This document shows, one piece after another, positions 1-13,223 of a DNA stretch of 64,000 nt; position 1 is the first letter of the stretch; every line of letters begins with the position of its first letter. The stretch spans positions 620,001 through 684,000 of the forward strand of contig QYAI01000004.1 in assembly GCA_003988855.1 (NCBI GenBank), in the 5' to 3' direction. The DNA comes from Arachnopeziza araneosa. Taxonomy: Eukaryota; Ascomycota; Leotiomycetes; Helotiales; Arachnopezizaceae. The position numbers and the translations under genes were made by a program. The notes below the pieces were generated by a model that saw nothing but the letters and a program-made list of their open reading frames with translations, did no database searches and was not told the DNA's origin.

Positions 1-274
1 AGTCAAGTGTTTGGAAAGGCAAAGTTGAATCAAGTATAGAACGATCATCGGACAACAAGGAAGTGTTTTGCCATTGCATGGTCCATGTCCGAGCTACCAA
101 ATTTATATGCTGATCCGATGTTGTTGAGGAGTCGTCCAGTCCACGAGCAAGGCTGAAGCGAAACAGGCGCTTGGGCTTCGAACCTATTCCTTCCCACTTT
201 ACGTCCGACATCAAGTCACGCCGTGGATCAACGACCATGACCTCCAACCACCTCGAATAATCAAGGCTACCAAA

Positions 275-2196
275 ATGTGCGGGATTCATGCATCCATCTC
301 TATTGATGGCTTTCGATTGCCCAGCGATGAACTGAAACATCTCCTTTGCAGCCGAGGACCAGACCTCCTAGGCCAACAACAAGCACAAATCGGTATCGGA
401 CAAGGAACTATCTGTTGGATTTCCTTTCTGTCGACCGTCTTATCTTTGCGTGGGGATCAAGTAACAGCTCAGCCGTTTAGAGATCCCTCGACTGGGTCAT
501 TGTTCTGTTGGAATGGAGAAGCTTGGAGAATCGGATCTGAGCAAGTCAACGGAAATGATGGAGAAACCATTTTTCAGATGCTGATGAGCGCAACTTTAGG
601 CTCAAAGTCATCAAATGAAGTGACAGCTAGTATCATTGAAATTTTGCAGAGTATTTCTGGTCCTTTTGCATTTGTTTTTCTAGACAAAGCTCACGGCCAG
701 CTATATCTTGGGAGAGATCGACTTGGTCGACGCTCCTTGCTTTACAAAGACGACAATGATCCATCCTTTCTAGAGTTTGCAAGCATATCAGATCCTAATA
801 TTGGGCCCTGGCAAGAGGTTGAAGCTGATGCAATATATCAATTTGCTCTTGCCCAGCCTCAAATCCTCCAGAATAGTAAAAACTCAGAACAGAGCTTTTC
901 TCGTATACCTTTCGTTCAGAGTAAACATCTGTGGAATTCTACTTCAGCTGTAAGTTTCAAAAAGCATCAGATCTGTATCTAAAGGATGCTAATACGTATA
1001 GAACCCTATTTTAGGAACTTTCAATAGGGAAGCCCCGGAAGGAAATGTTTATTTACAACTTAAAAGCGAATCTGTAAAGCAACTTCATCACAATCTTGAG
1101 GCGTCACTGAAACTCAGAATACTAAACGTTCCAAGTCCACCCATGATTGGTAACGGAGATCTTGTTCGTGTGGCTGTTCTTTTCTCAGGGGGGCTTGATT
1201 GCACAGTATTGGCGCGGATGGCTCACGATATCCTCCCACTGGGCCAAGAAATTGATTTAATCAATGTTGCCTTCGAGAATCCAAGAGTGATTTCCGCCGC
1301 GAGGAACAGAATAATTGCAAAGAAGGGAAGAGAAGAAAGTGATATTAATCTATGTAACCCAGCACAAAACAAGGACATACCTACAGAAGAGAATCCATTT
1401 GAACAATGTCCTGACCGGGAAACGGGCAGGCGGTCGTTTCAGGAATTGCAAGCAGTCTGCCCGAACAGGCGATGGAGATTCGTTGCGGTACGTGTTCAAT
1501 ACATACCCAAATCCCTCACTGAATTAGTTAAAGGTCAACGTATCCTACACAGAGGTAGTGCAACACCGAGCTATCATTATTAACCTTATTCATCCCCATA
1601 ACACTGAAATGGATCTTTCCATAGCATACGCTCTATATTTTTCTGCTCGTGGGAACGGTCTAGCTTCTATGTGCTCAAGCACCACTCCAATTTCCTATAC
1701 CACACCTGCACGCGTTCTGCTTTCAGGATTAGGCGCTGACGAATTGTTTGGTGGATACACACGGCATACCACTGCGTTCAACAGGTCTGGCCACCATGGA
1801 ATTTTGGACGAGCTGAAACTGGACATTGATAGACTGGGGAAGCGAAACCTTGGCCGAGATGATCGTGTAATCTCGCACTGGGGTCGAGAGCCCCGCTTTC
1901 CTTACTTGGACGAGACTTTCATCAAATGGGCTGTTGAATGTCCTATATGGCAGAAAACTGGATTTTACTCAAACACACCTAATGATGAAGAATTACCAGT
2001 TCTTGAAGCTGGGAAGAAGGTGTTACGACTTCTAGCATATGACTTGAAAATGCACCTGGTCGCTAAAGAGAAAAAAAGAGCAGTAAGCCAAACCTGTCTC
2101 AATCATGCCGTTACTAATAAGTGTCAGATCCAATTTGGAGCACGAACAGCAAAGATGGAGACTGGAAAGACGAAAGGAACAGCCTTAATTTTTTGA
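275..2196 (+). CDS. Asparagine synthetase domain-containing protein (ASNSD1 / yeast YML096W family)
   Basis: Four exons: 275-949, 1002-1487, 1534-2082, 2128-2196, giving 592 residues. The start sits in a good context (ccaaaATG) and gives MCGI, the class-II glutamine amidotransferase N-terminal Cys. The centre carries the PP-loop FSGGLD and the downstream motif SGLGADELFGGY, both typical of AsnB-like ATP-pyrophosphatases. The C-terminus (KEKKRA / IQFGARTAKMETGKTKGT) matches this family once the last intron is removed. Introns are 52, 46 and 45 bp. The 45-bp intron is a multiple of three and has no stop, so its retention would keep the frame. Family members are cytosolic. They resemble asparagine synthetase but their reaction is not settled, so I do not claim asparagine synthesis. 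Confidence 0.9.
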
Positions 2197-5178
2197 GTCC
2201 TTTGCACTGAAATCTAATGGCTATGATGATAGATCCAGATACTGCTGAGTCAATGTACTTTCGGAAACTCATCTCGTCAACTTCTTTTGTGTGTTTCTGC
2301 GAAAGCAGTAACCCGAGAAGCTTCGTGATGCCGGGGTTGTAATTCATTGACGATGAAGTAGTAATAAGGCAAGTCTGACGCCACTGTCAACGATACGCTC
2401 AACAATCTCTCAGCTCACGGCCGTATTTTCTGAGGAAAACAAGATACGGCTATCCGGATCTTGAGCCAGATGCGACCAGCCCCCTTTCGCCGCTTTGTTG
2501 CTGAAGTAAATCTTAAAGTGGCACACCAAAATGTCTTCTATTGCCAATAAATCAGCTGTTGAAAGTCGCAAAAGTTTTTCCACTTTCAACTAGTAATAGA
2601 TAACAAGCATCATTGATTTCATGGTACCACTTCGAAGTTTGCGAGAGAGCTGTGGGTAGACTTGGGTTTCGAGTGATGGTATACATTTCCTATCAGAACT
2701 TCTTCCAAAAGCATGCCGAGCTAGTGTTCCTTCATGGATGCAAACCCGGCACTTCCCTGCTTTATGTGGACGAAGGGGGCCCTAAGAGCCGTTGCATGGC
2801 ATGGGGGTCGGGTCATGGGGTCATATGATGCAGAAGCACTGGGCTGGGTAGATCTTTTCGTTCCCTCCCTGTCCACATCTTGAAGTCATTGATCCAATAA
2901 CAAGTGAAGTGGTGTATACCCTTGCACACAAGACATGATAGTGCAAGGCAGCTCTGGTAGCTGTACATTGGACTTCAATTCCTGTCTCTATCTTTCTTTC
3001 TATTATTGCCTCTGCCTGAGTGAGAATAATACAATAAAGTCATCGATTGTTCCCCCCTGGAGCAAGGAAGTGAGCGACCCTTGTTGTGGATAGCTCAAGA
3101 GACTTGAAAGATAACGCTAAGTCAAGAATATATTTCCAGTTTTGGCCGTCTTGGTGAGAGATGCACGGCTTTACTGTACGAAGCTTCATTGAACCAGGAT
3201 TTTCTTATCTTTCAAAAAGCTGCACGGAGTACTTTCCTCAATTCAATATAATTCCAGTATCATTTTGCCTCATAGTAAATTCTAGAGAAAGTTATGAGAC
3301 AAAGGCTGAAGACTGTTTCACGGCTATGGCTTAGGAAGCGCTCCGATTCGACCACAGCCCAGAGACACGACTGTCATTGCTACTATTTCTATCCTTCAGG
3401 CGGCGAAGAAACTTTTCAGGTCTTCAAGTACGCGCGTCTAGAATGTCGGTGGCTTCGTAAACATTGCTTGGCATCCCCGAATTGGGATACGAATGAATGA
3501 TATCAACTTTTCAAAACTCACCAAACACTCCTACCAAATTAAAAACCACAATCAATCTAACATCCCTAGCTTGCGGACCTAAGGAATTTTAGACTAGGTT
3601 CGAAACATCATTCATTCCCGCTATCAAAGCGCCCATCACGAAGCCAACTCTAGATCTAACACCCTTAGCCTCAACGTCGTTTGTTTTCAACGATGATCCT
3701 GGTTTATTCTCCTCTAGACTTTCATCAATATTCTGGTATCGTAGGTATCATCAAGACAGCAAAGAATGTCAATCAACCGAAGGAACGCCCCGGACCGTGT
3801 TAATAACCCCAGCAATTGCTCCGCTGACCTGCGCTCGAGCTGAATGAGGAGGTCACACGGATACCCCGCCACTTCTCGGGGCAATGATCGTGTGGCGCTG
3901 CGCTTAAGTTTCGAGGTCGTTGATCATAGACTTCGGCACATGTAAAATCTCGCTCTCTCCGCTTCCGGTACTCTTCCCAATAATTCCATCGGATTCTTCG
4001 AGATCTGGTGTGGGAGGGCAGTGTAATCCGTGCCGCAGCCACAAACATCGTTGACTCATTCGAGGCTGATTCGGAGTCAAGAATGTATTGTGCCGCAGCC
4101 ACAGTACGTGAGGAATGCGAGGCCGCCCTCCAAACGTGATTTGGGAGTGTGGAAGGTCGTTGGTGCTGTTGGCGGAGGGCTGCACGCATCTGCTCACCGA
4201 TAAGGCTGACGGGAATTCTGCACGGCCATGGTAGGATTGAGATCTTGCCGTGGAAGGAATGCGGCAATGGGAACGCCGTCTATGGGCGATTGGAGCGTAC
4301 CTACCACTTTCAGAGCAACAGCACTGGTGCTATGCTGTTTTTGTGCCGCATAGATGAGTCACAATCCTATTTTCACTCCAAGTAAATGCCTATCCGTGCA
4401 AAGGTGAACTTGGCATTGGGGAAGATTGTGCAGTTTATAGAGCCTCAAGAATGGATTTATCCGCACCGTGTAATCAGACATAAAGAGCAAAAGTATAGCA
4501 CAACGAAAGATGATTATTCCTACTTCCAGTGAAGTTAATTGAGATGATATCCCCGAAAAGCCCACACAACTCCGGCCAAGATTTCCCGACGAAAAGCCAA
4601 CCGACCACCTGCACAAAATGCATACTGACATGTATATCCCAAACCATGAACTCGGCAGACCATGTATGCCTTGAAGTAAGCGCAGAGCCCGCATGCCAAT
4701 GTGTCAAATACACTTGATCCTCCGGTAACCACAAGCTGAGGGAAAATAAGACACCCAAAACAGAACAGTCCGAAGACGGCCACGAAGAATGGCCAGAAAA
4801 GAATATGCCAGTGGAAAATAAACAAAAGAAAACCCTGGATTTAACGACAGGCATTAGAATCAAAATAGGTATATGATAGAAAAAGCATGGTCGGAATGCT
4901 GTACTATACAGAAATGCACCAAAACTAAGAAATCAGAAATATGGGAATCCGCCTCGACAATTCCGACGCCAACTCCTCTACCTGGCAAATGCAACCAGAT
5001 ACTTGCTCGGACGACAAATTATCCTTCACTTCCATTAGCTGCATGTTCGTTTGTGTGACCTATTCCCAAGCGGCAGTCGTGATACTATACGCAATACATC
5101 AAGTCATGTTATATGTACTGGTCGTTATAGCATCGACTTCGTAAGACGTAATCATCAGTCCTTCTTCTGAGGAAGCTG
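2197..5178. other. Intergenic region (about 3.0 kb), no supported gene
   Basis: This lies between the 3' ends of two converging genes. It holds only short overlapping ORFs on both strands, with no recognisable motif and no exon-like splice pattern. The longest (minus strand, 3800-4267) has no family features. A 13-bp word, tgccgcagccaca, occurs twice about 60 bp apart near 4033 and 4092. I see no tRNA, transposon or terminal repeats. Confidence 0.5.
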
Positions 5179-7407
5179 TTATTGAGGCTGTCCGGTCCAT
5201 CCCCAACTGGCGCCGGAGGCTGATGGTTGCTGTCCTACCCAGCCCCCAGCGCCTGGCTGAGGTCCAGAAGTATTGGGCTGCATAAATTGCTGAGCGCCTT
5301 GATCAGGTTGGTAGAGACCTCGGCCAGGAGCAGGATAGCCCTGACCAAGTCCTTGCATACCTGGATATTGTAATGCGGGTTGCATATTTGGGTTGCTTCC
5401 CGAGTGTCGGATTTGAGGAGGTGGCTGGTGCGGAGCTTGCTGAATATGTGGTGACTGTTGTTGTCCATATCCTGGGAACGGCTGAGGAGATTGCTGAGCT
5501 TGAGAAGGTGGCCACATTTGGCCCTGCTGAGGGTATGCATACGGATTACCAGGCTGGCCAAGGCTCCCAGCACCCAACGGCAAGCCGGGTGATCTCCCCA
5601 TTTGATCTGGCCGGATCGGGGTTTGATGAACACTTCTCATTGGTGACTGGGCAATAGGATTTTGTTGATGTGAGGATTGCGAATATGGTTGAGCCGCAAT
5701 CATATGATGAGGAGTTTGCTGAGACATGGTTGACTGCTGAATACTACTCTGGGAAACGCGAGGTGACTGTAAAGCTTGAGTAGATGGTAGACCGTCATTA
5801 GTCCCAATAGGTTGTGATGCAATATTCGAAACAGGAACTTCATGAGGCTGTCTCCATCGGCGATCAAGATATTCAGCGCTTCGGTTGCGTTGAGCTGTAA
5901 TTTGCTTGTTATACTCAGCTGCTGAATGTGCTTGCGAGAGAAGCTCAGTAGGAGGACTTGTTTGAGTACGGTCCTGATAGGCAGGCCCAGTAATTTCCTG
6001 ACGGGGCCGTTGAATGTTGCTGTAATCTCTGAGTCGCATGTCTGGCTGGTCTGGAGCCAGAGTTATCATTGGAAGAGTTGTTGATCCTCCTGGCGCGCCT
6101 ATCATACCTGGCTGAACAGTTTGTGGTTGTGGATGAACTGCAAAGTGTGAAGGATTATTGCTATAGACAATATCGCCGTGGTGGCCTAATGCTAAAGAAG
6201 CGCTTGCGCTAGCTTCTGCTGCGGCTGCGTCTCTGGCTTTCGCAGCTCCTGGTCGTTTCTCTCCAGCAAGATCTTCCTCTGTAAAACCTTGCTTCTTTGC
6301 TTTGCTTTCCCAATAGTCATCGCGAACGCGCCTGCCGTTTACAATGACCCGGCTGCCAAACTGCCGAAACATGGATCTCGCCGTGACAATTGCGATCTGT
6401 CGAGACCGATAAGAGAAAGGTAGAATTTCCTGATGGATCAAGTCCTCTTTCTCAGCTTGAGTAGCTATGATCTTGTACAACGATCGATTCTTGTTGAACA
6501 GGAGGTATGAATCTCGATAACCTAAGACCCTAGCGCATTCGGTGGCCAGCATGAATAACTTGTCCCCTCTGTTTGGTACAAAGAACGTCCGGCACCTATA
6601 ATCACGCCCATCTAGAAGTTGGCCAGTTGCGGTTACTTTCTTCTCTCCGGCTTCATCGTACTCTCGAGGTATATATTCGTCGCCTTCTGGTCCAAGTTGA
6701 TCCGTGGTGTGATCTCTTACCGTAGGCAGTGCTTTAATCACGGTCTTGGTAGGCGTAGACTTTGGAGGAGATGATTGAGTAGGGGTGACATTAGATAGCT
6801 GAGGAGGTAGGGAGGCAGTCTGCGACTGCGGGGTCTGTGGCGGGACACCCTGAGATAGAGGCATTGTGGATTGATTAGGACTTTCCGGAATAGCTCCTGG
6901 AGGCCTTGATTTCATCGGTCGACCTCGCTTTCGCGGCTTCAGGTCACCTAAATTTGAGACATTATATCAGCGAAAGTACACAACGGTTGCGCGATCGTGT
7001 AGCACTTGGCTACAACGCAAAGGTACAAATTTCCATTCAAATCCGGTTCTGCTGGACTTACCGTCATCTCCCAGACTGTCGCCAGGTTGTAGGTCGCCGT
7101 ATGTATCGGGAGAGCGACTGCGTTTGATACCTCGAGGACTGGTATCTGGTGTAATGTTCGTGGTAGGGTTGGTCAACGCTCCTATTCGGAAAGTCATGTC
7201 AGCATCAAGGGAACGATTATCAAGGTGAGTAAAGCTCCGAAATAGATAACAAAGGTATCGCATTTAGATTCACGCAATTCTTCCAGCGAATGGAAGAAGC
7301 CTACGGGATATGGGAAGCTGCATACCTGATGAATTGAGCGCGGCGGGATTGATCGTTCCAGAGCCATCAGTGACACCAAGTCCGTTCGTTGTCTGGGTCG
7401 AGTACAT
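5179..7407 (-). CDS. RSC7: Chromatin-remodelling complex subunit RSC7/SWP82 family
   Basis: Exons on the minus strand: 7407-7326, 7181-7062, 6947-5179, phase 1 at both junctions, giving 656 residues from the first in-frame ATG. The N-terminal part is short and basic (KPRKRGRP, an AT-hook-like motif). The conserved CRC_subunit domain lies at about residues 155-300, with landmarks LLDGRDYRCRTF, LGYRDSYLLFNKNRSLYK and ILPFSYRSRQIAIVTARSMF. The rest is a Gln/Pro-rich low-complexity tail ending GWTGQPQ. Yeast Rsc7/Swp82 are subunits of the RSC and SWI/SNF nucleosome remodellers. The true N-terminus is uncertain: a stop lies directly upstream of the chosen frame, while another frame at 7417-7508 encodes a plausible extension (see findings). 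Confidence 0.88.
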
Positions 7408-10400
7408 TGCCGCAGACGGCGCGATGCAGCGACGTCAAGCACGTCGAAGCTTCTCCAATGCAAGGAGGTGTCTTCAGCGCGTTTGCGCTTCTGACGAAAG
7501 AGTCCTGTTCATGCGATGCGAACGAGAAACTGTCGACGTGATAAGCGAGGAGAAGACGGGAGCCTTCCTAATGCCTTGCAGAACTTTCGCGATGTTGCAG
7601 CGATTGGCCTGACCTATTTCTGCAGATGCAGCAGGATTCGGATGCTAATGCGTCAATGACAGTCGGATGCTTTGCGAATAGCCGTTGGGTCTGAGGTCGA
7701 GTACTCGACTGTCGTGGTTGGATGGCGACAATCGACGACTGCGGATGTTCTGCAAGTCTCCCACTGGTTCGACAGCACCAAGAATAAGAGCCCCACGAAA
7801 GCTGTGTGCTTGACTCCCTTACCTTATTAATATGTCTGAGCTTTCCGTCCCATTTGGTTCGTTCTGCTTTGGCGAAGACGACTGCTTTGATACCCTAGCT
7901 GGCTGGCTGTGCACCGACCGAGCATGCTCTCCGTCGCAGCGCAAGAAGGAGAGAGGACGAGCTTTTCCGGGGATGGGGAAGGATGGCGAATCATCAACAA
8001 CCCTGGAGCCAGCGGGCGAGGAAGAGAACGAAGGCGCGATTGGCGACGACCTCAGAGAATCAACCGCTCCGGCCAGACGAACCGTTGGACAAGCAAAGAT
8101 CGACGATGGGGAGTGATAGGTCGACACCCGAGAGGCAATATCAATGACCAATCTGTCTTGTCCTAATCGCGAGGTTGAGGATGAAGTCTCTTCTCACTGC
8201 TCTCGGATTTACTCTCCATGCGCTCTTTAGTAGGCTGAATTATTTTGGTCGGTCCAAGCCACAAGACGGGAAATCGAGAGAGCAACTCTTACGGCAGCGC
8301 GGCTTCTTCCACATCTGCAATCCGCAATATTGGGGTAACAAGAAGTCGGGGCGAAGAAGCCGTAAGATCCCGCCGCAAGAAATGTCTCTGCAGAAACAGT
8401 GATTCAGCTTCGCAAAGCACACATATGAGAGACTGCCAAGATAGGCGCGTTCCAGATCTCTTTTGTCTAGTGGGCGCGCTGCTGAACACTAGTCGTGAAA
8501 CCTGTCTTCGTACAGGATGACAGACTTCTCGATATGCAAGACTTGATGATGAAGAGGCGTTTCTGACAACTCCAGGTCTCGGCGACGGAGGAAGCGGTTG
8601 GAGGAAATGATTGAAGGAGAGGAGATCAGCCTGCAGACTTGCTTTCGATCATCCCAGTACATACAGGATGCTAGCGCTTTTGGGAGAGTTTGAATAGGCC
8701 AAATGGGGTAGTATTTTAACATGTGCAGTGCTCAGTCTCGGCGCAGCCCATCATCGGTCGCCTCACCGATGCAGGCCAGGAGGGTATCCAACTTCATGGT
8801 CTATTTTAAGCGCTAGTTTCAGAGGCGATATTACCTGATCGAGAAGGTTTGGGTCCAGAACGGGGCGCTTTTTTTTTCAGAAGGAGAATCTGGAGATATC
8901 AGAGCAGGTAAGTCAGTCTACAGCTGTTCCGGGATGCCATTTTACGCGGTAATAGGCAGCCGTGCCGAATATCAGATCCAAGGTCAGCTTAGAGACCTCG
9001 TATTGGTCATGAAGGGGAGGGAGTACGAAAACTAATGGAGGGGTAGACAACCAGTGTCAATATTGATTGGCCTCTTGCTGCCCAGGACCCCACAGAAGAG
9101 ACGCCACACCTGAGGATTTGTCCAGGTTACGCTTATTAGGTGTTGGAGCAAACCTGCTTCGCTAAGTCGATTGCGCCTGAAAGTTGTTGTTGGTAAGTGG
9201 GATGCAGACGATGTTATGGGAAATCTCGAAATGGGCGGCACTCCCCCAAGCAGGAGCATCGCGCGCCAGAATCGAGCGAAGAGCGCTTGGGGGTGGTGAG
9301 AGCCCGAACCAAACTTTCCAATGCCTGGTAGGAATGATGTACGAAGCTCGAACCCTTCCCTGATCCGTTCCTCCTCAAAATGGCGACTTTCTCGCGATCT
9401 TGGAAAACATGGGCTTTTGCACTATATGGCTCTTATCAGGAGGGCAGGTCAACCTGGTAACAAATCATGCACTTCTGGACCCCTTACTCCCGGACGAAAC
9501 GCATGGTATGCTTGAATCTGGCTGGAATCCAATGACAAGCTTTCCGAGCTAACGAAACTGGCAGACGCAACACTGTTGAAAGAGGGATCGTTTTCCATGG
9601 ACACCCTCTCGGGCAGAGCCGCACCTTGCATATCTTAATCCAGAGCCATGTGACCCATAGGTGGAAGCGGATACTTTGGCGTCATTCTTTGGTATGCAGA
9701 CCCTGTCGCTGGCTTTTCTGATGGTGGGCTGCCGTGCTGCTTTCGCAACTCAGTGCATACGAAGCGACCTTTGACTGGTAGATTCGGCGCGTAGGAGGCT
9801 TTTGAGCTGCCACCAGCTGCAAAACATACAGGCTGTGCATATAGGGATTTCGAATGCTTGCCACCTCCTTTTCAGGCCTTGAGTCTTTGGAATTGCAGTA
9901 ATATAAACTCCGAGTTTTAGCTTATCTTTGCCCAGCGACTTCGCGGCGGGAGATCTGCTATGCTCTCCGCACAAGGAAGGTTTCTATCCGACCCCAGCCT
10001 GGACCAAGACATCATGAGACAAGATCTGCATGCTTCAAGGTCAAGAATTCCTTTCCCGTCCAGGGTTTCAAGCTTCTGATCTTCTCCTCTCCAACATTGC
10101 TATCCAACTTGTTGCCAGATTACTGTAAAACACATCGTGAGCCTAAGCTTAATCTTACGTGCTAGAGGAGTCATTTTACTGCCCAACTCTCCGAAGCTGT
10201 ACCACGGAGTTAAGCCACCAGTGTGATCATGCCGACGCCATTACGCTTAATGTTTGTTTCAACCTCGATCTGTCAACAGCACTGGTCGAAACTCATGGAC
10301 CACAACCAATTAACCTCTAGCTGGGGTTCGGGCTGGGGTCTACCTAGTCCTTGCGATATTGACTCTGGCCCTTGTCTCTATTTGCAAACTATGATTGGAT

Positions 10401-13223
10401 TCTACCACGATGCCCGATCTTCCTCAAAAGGTGTCAATCATGTCTATGACTCTGTACTGCTGACGCTTAGACAGCCTTCGAGTCTTACCTAAAATATTTC
10501 GAGTTCACAGGCATGAAAGTTAAGTATAAAGTCATCTTGGATGCGATATTAAGTTCGGTTGGAAGAAAGGGTTGACTTTCGTTGGTAATACGAGAGAACC
10601 ACCCCAAGTAAGCCAGTTAATTTCAGCCATTACAGTCTCTCGAAGCTCAGTTTGCCAGAAGCGATCTCGTGGCCGAGATTTTCTCATTCTCTGTCTACAG
10701 CTTACATGTTAATGTATTGGCTAATCTCGAAGTCACCTCGAGCTTACATCTCGTCGAGCTCATTGACATTTTCAACGAGTTTGACGCAACTTCGGCTTCC
10801 AAACGGTCGATTGCTAGAGGAGCATTGTGGAAACAAGGCTCAAATTTCCTTTTCAGTTCTTAACAAGGCGAGTAGCTCATTTCCATCCCATACTCCTTGC
10901 TTATTACGTCAAACTTGGGAAAATCAGTTATAGCTTTGTCCAGATCCAGAGGATAACGTCAGCCGCTTTCCTCGACATTCGGTTGGAAATACAATTCCGT
11001 TGTCTAACGGGAGTTGTCGTCAGCATGTAGGCTGGAGGATTCTAAACCCCACCTACCTGAAAGAAAAGCTAGAAATCGACCTTTAGATAGCTCTCGATTT
11101 TAAAAGAGCTAGTCGAAAATCTTGTAATCAAGAAGTAACTGAAGCACTTGTATGAGTAAATTCTCCACTAATTTCGTCCACCTACACTTATAATGTTTCT
11201 GGGTAGATTAAGATATTCAACCCGATAAAACTCACCACCCAAAAATAACACCAGAAACTATGAGATAGATTGTGCATAAATTTATATTCATTCATTAGTT
11301 CTATACAACTAATACTTACAAGACGTAACTCCTTGATAGTTCATTACCAAGTAGTTCCGTTGAATTGTATTCCGTCGCCATCTCCACCTCCTTTCTCAGC
11401 CTTGAAAAGTTTGCGCCACCCCGTCACTTCTCTCGCACCCGGCTGCTCCTCACCGGAGTCGTCATATATTATCTCACCAAAGTAAGCTCCCTGATGATTT
11501 TAGGCCACTGACTGGAATAGTGGGCAGGTGCTTACCATATATTTTTCCACTTCTACGTGAGGTGTTTGTAGTTGTTGGACTGACCTTCGGTGAGAGGCTC
11601 GGGTGCGTCGGGAATATTATCTCACTGGTTTTGAAGGACCCAAGCTGGTCCAATGCTTCCATTTCGTTCTCGTGCTCGCCACCTGTGGAATTCCTTGTTT
11701 TGCTCACGGTCTCAGTATGATCAGCGTCGACAACTTTAGTCATGTTAATAAAGACTTTGCTTTTGTAGCCGCGAGAGCCTCCATTTTTAGATTTCTCGGT
11801 GCTGGCATTGGTACTTCTGTCCCAGTCTTCTCAGGGAATTGTGTTCCAGATGGAGAAGGAAACCGGTGATATATTCTTCGGATGGATTTTGCTACCTGTC
11901 AATGAATATTCTATACGTCTCTTCATATTCATCTGAAAAGGGGGTTAATGTTTTGAATCCATTGTCAACAAGAACCGGGTATTCTTTCCTTCTCCTTATC
12001 ATCGTTACGATCTCTAGATTTCTCCCCCGTCTCATTCATAATAATCATAATCAGGCCTTGTATCGAAGTCTAAAAATATTCTCTCGCAGAAAATCGAAGC
12101 TGTGATCTTTTCGTGAGCGAGGGATGTTATCTTCAGTATCTATCGCTCAAGCCAACACAATCTCAAACCTCTTATCTGAAAGTTAACGTCCCAGGAAATT
12201 TATGCGACAAAATATAGAGCTGCGAGAGCTCTAGCACCATTCCTACTTGTCGTGATATTTCTTACCAATGAGGCATCGGGAATATGACTCCGGTGTCTGT
12301 TAGTATCCTGCAATCTAATGCTTACGAAAGGGCGTGTTCTACATTAAGTCTGACTCATCCCAGTAATTCTCTCTAAGAAGCTTAAAAAAGAACAAGGAAT
12401 TTTTGAACAAAGAGTAAAAGGAGACAAGAAAGACAATAAGGCTAGCAATAATTTATCGCTTTGTGCTACAGTAAGCGACTTGGGGTAAAGATGAACATGA
12501 GTTGAGGTACTTAACTTTCTTTGTAATACGATAATATCTGTAAGATGTCAAAGGATTGGCATCTTACTGTCTACATATGCTTTGTGTAAGAATGGAGTAT
12601 GAGTGGGTAGTATTTTATACCAGACAATGAGCATTCCTATCCTGCTTAAGTAGGCAAGTTGACGATTAGGCCGGTGATCTACTACTACCTGGTGGCAGAT
12701 ACATTGAGCAATAAAAGGATTCTAGCCAAACTCAGAGTTGGTGGTACTTACAACGGTGTAAAGCCCCAAGAACGACAAGGCATTGTGAACAGAAGCCGAT
12801 TGTTTAATCCTTGCTTCAGATGAAGCTTTTGAGTTGAAGCGGTCGAACTGAATAGCACAGTCTTCGAGTATAACAACAATGGCATTGCTAGGGCTTAGAT
12901 TAGCTTGTGAGACGCCCGATATGCATACGAGATGGACTTTAATCTATCTTGGGGAATCAGTGTCACAAATCACAGAAAGAGGGATTCCACAAGAGGAACT
13001 GCTTACCTTTGAATAGTATTCAATTATATTCATGTCAAATAAAACTCCAACTATTGGACCGAAGGCTGAATTTTCAGAGTTAGCGTATCAATTCTTTCAT
13101 CGCTGGAAAGAGCTACTGGACTCAAATTGTGTAGATTTGTCACTCTCTATTACCTTCTCCAGAAGCCTCAGAGCCAGCTTCCGAGCCTGTTGTTGCATTC
13201 GAAGGTGTTCCATCCGAGATATG
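7408..13223. other. Long gene-poor region (about 5.8 kb)
   Basis: This separates the RSC7 5' end from the amidoligase-family gene 3' end. The RSC7-proximal part (7408-8200) is G+C-richer and probably holds its 5' leader, promoter and perhaps a missing first exon. From about 10,500 to 13,200 the sequence is visibly A+T-rich and broken by stops in all frames. I found no ORF with family motifs and no terminal inverted or long direct repeats. A T tract lies near 8870. It may be decayed repeat sequence, but no parent element can be named. Confidence 0.5.

Noticed and set aside
1315..1527. Alternative-frame ORF inside the ASNSD1-like gene
   Set aside because: Shadow frame; the family motifs lie in the overlapping frame joined by the 1488-1533 intron.
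3800..4267. 155-codon minus-strand ORF
   Set aside because: No motifs, unusual Arg/Ser/His composition, no splice support, and it overlaps other equally long random ORFs.
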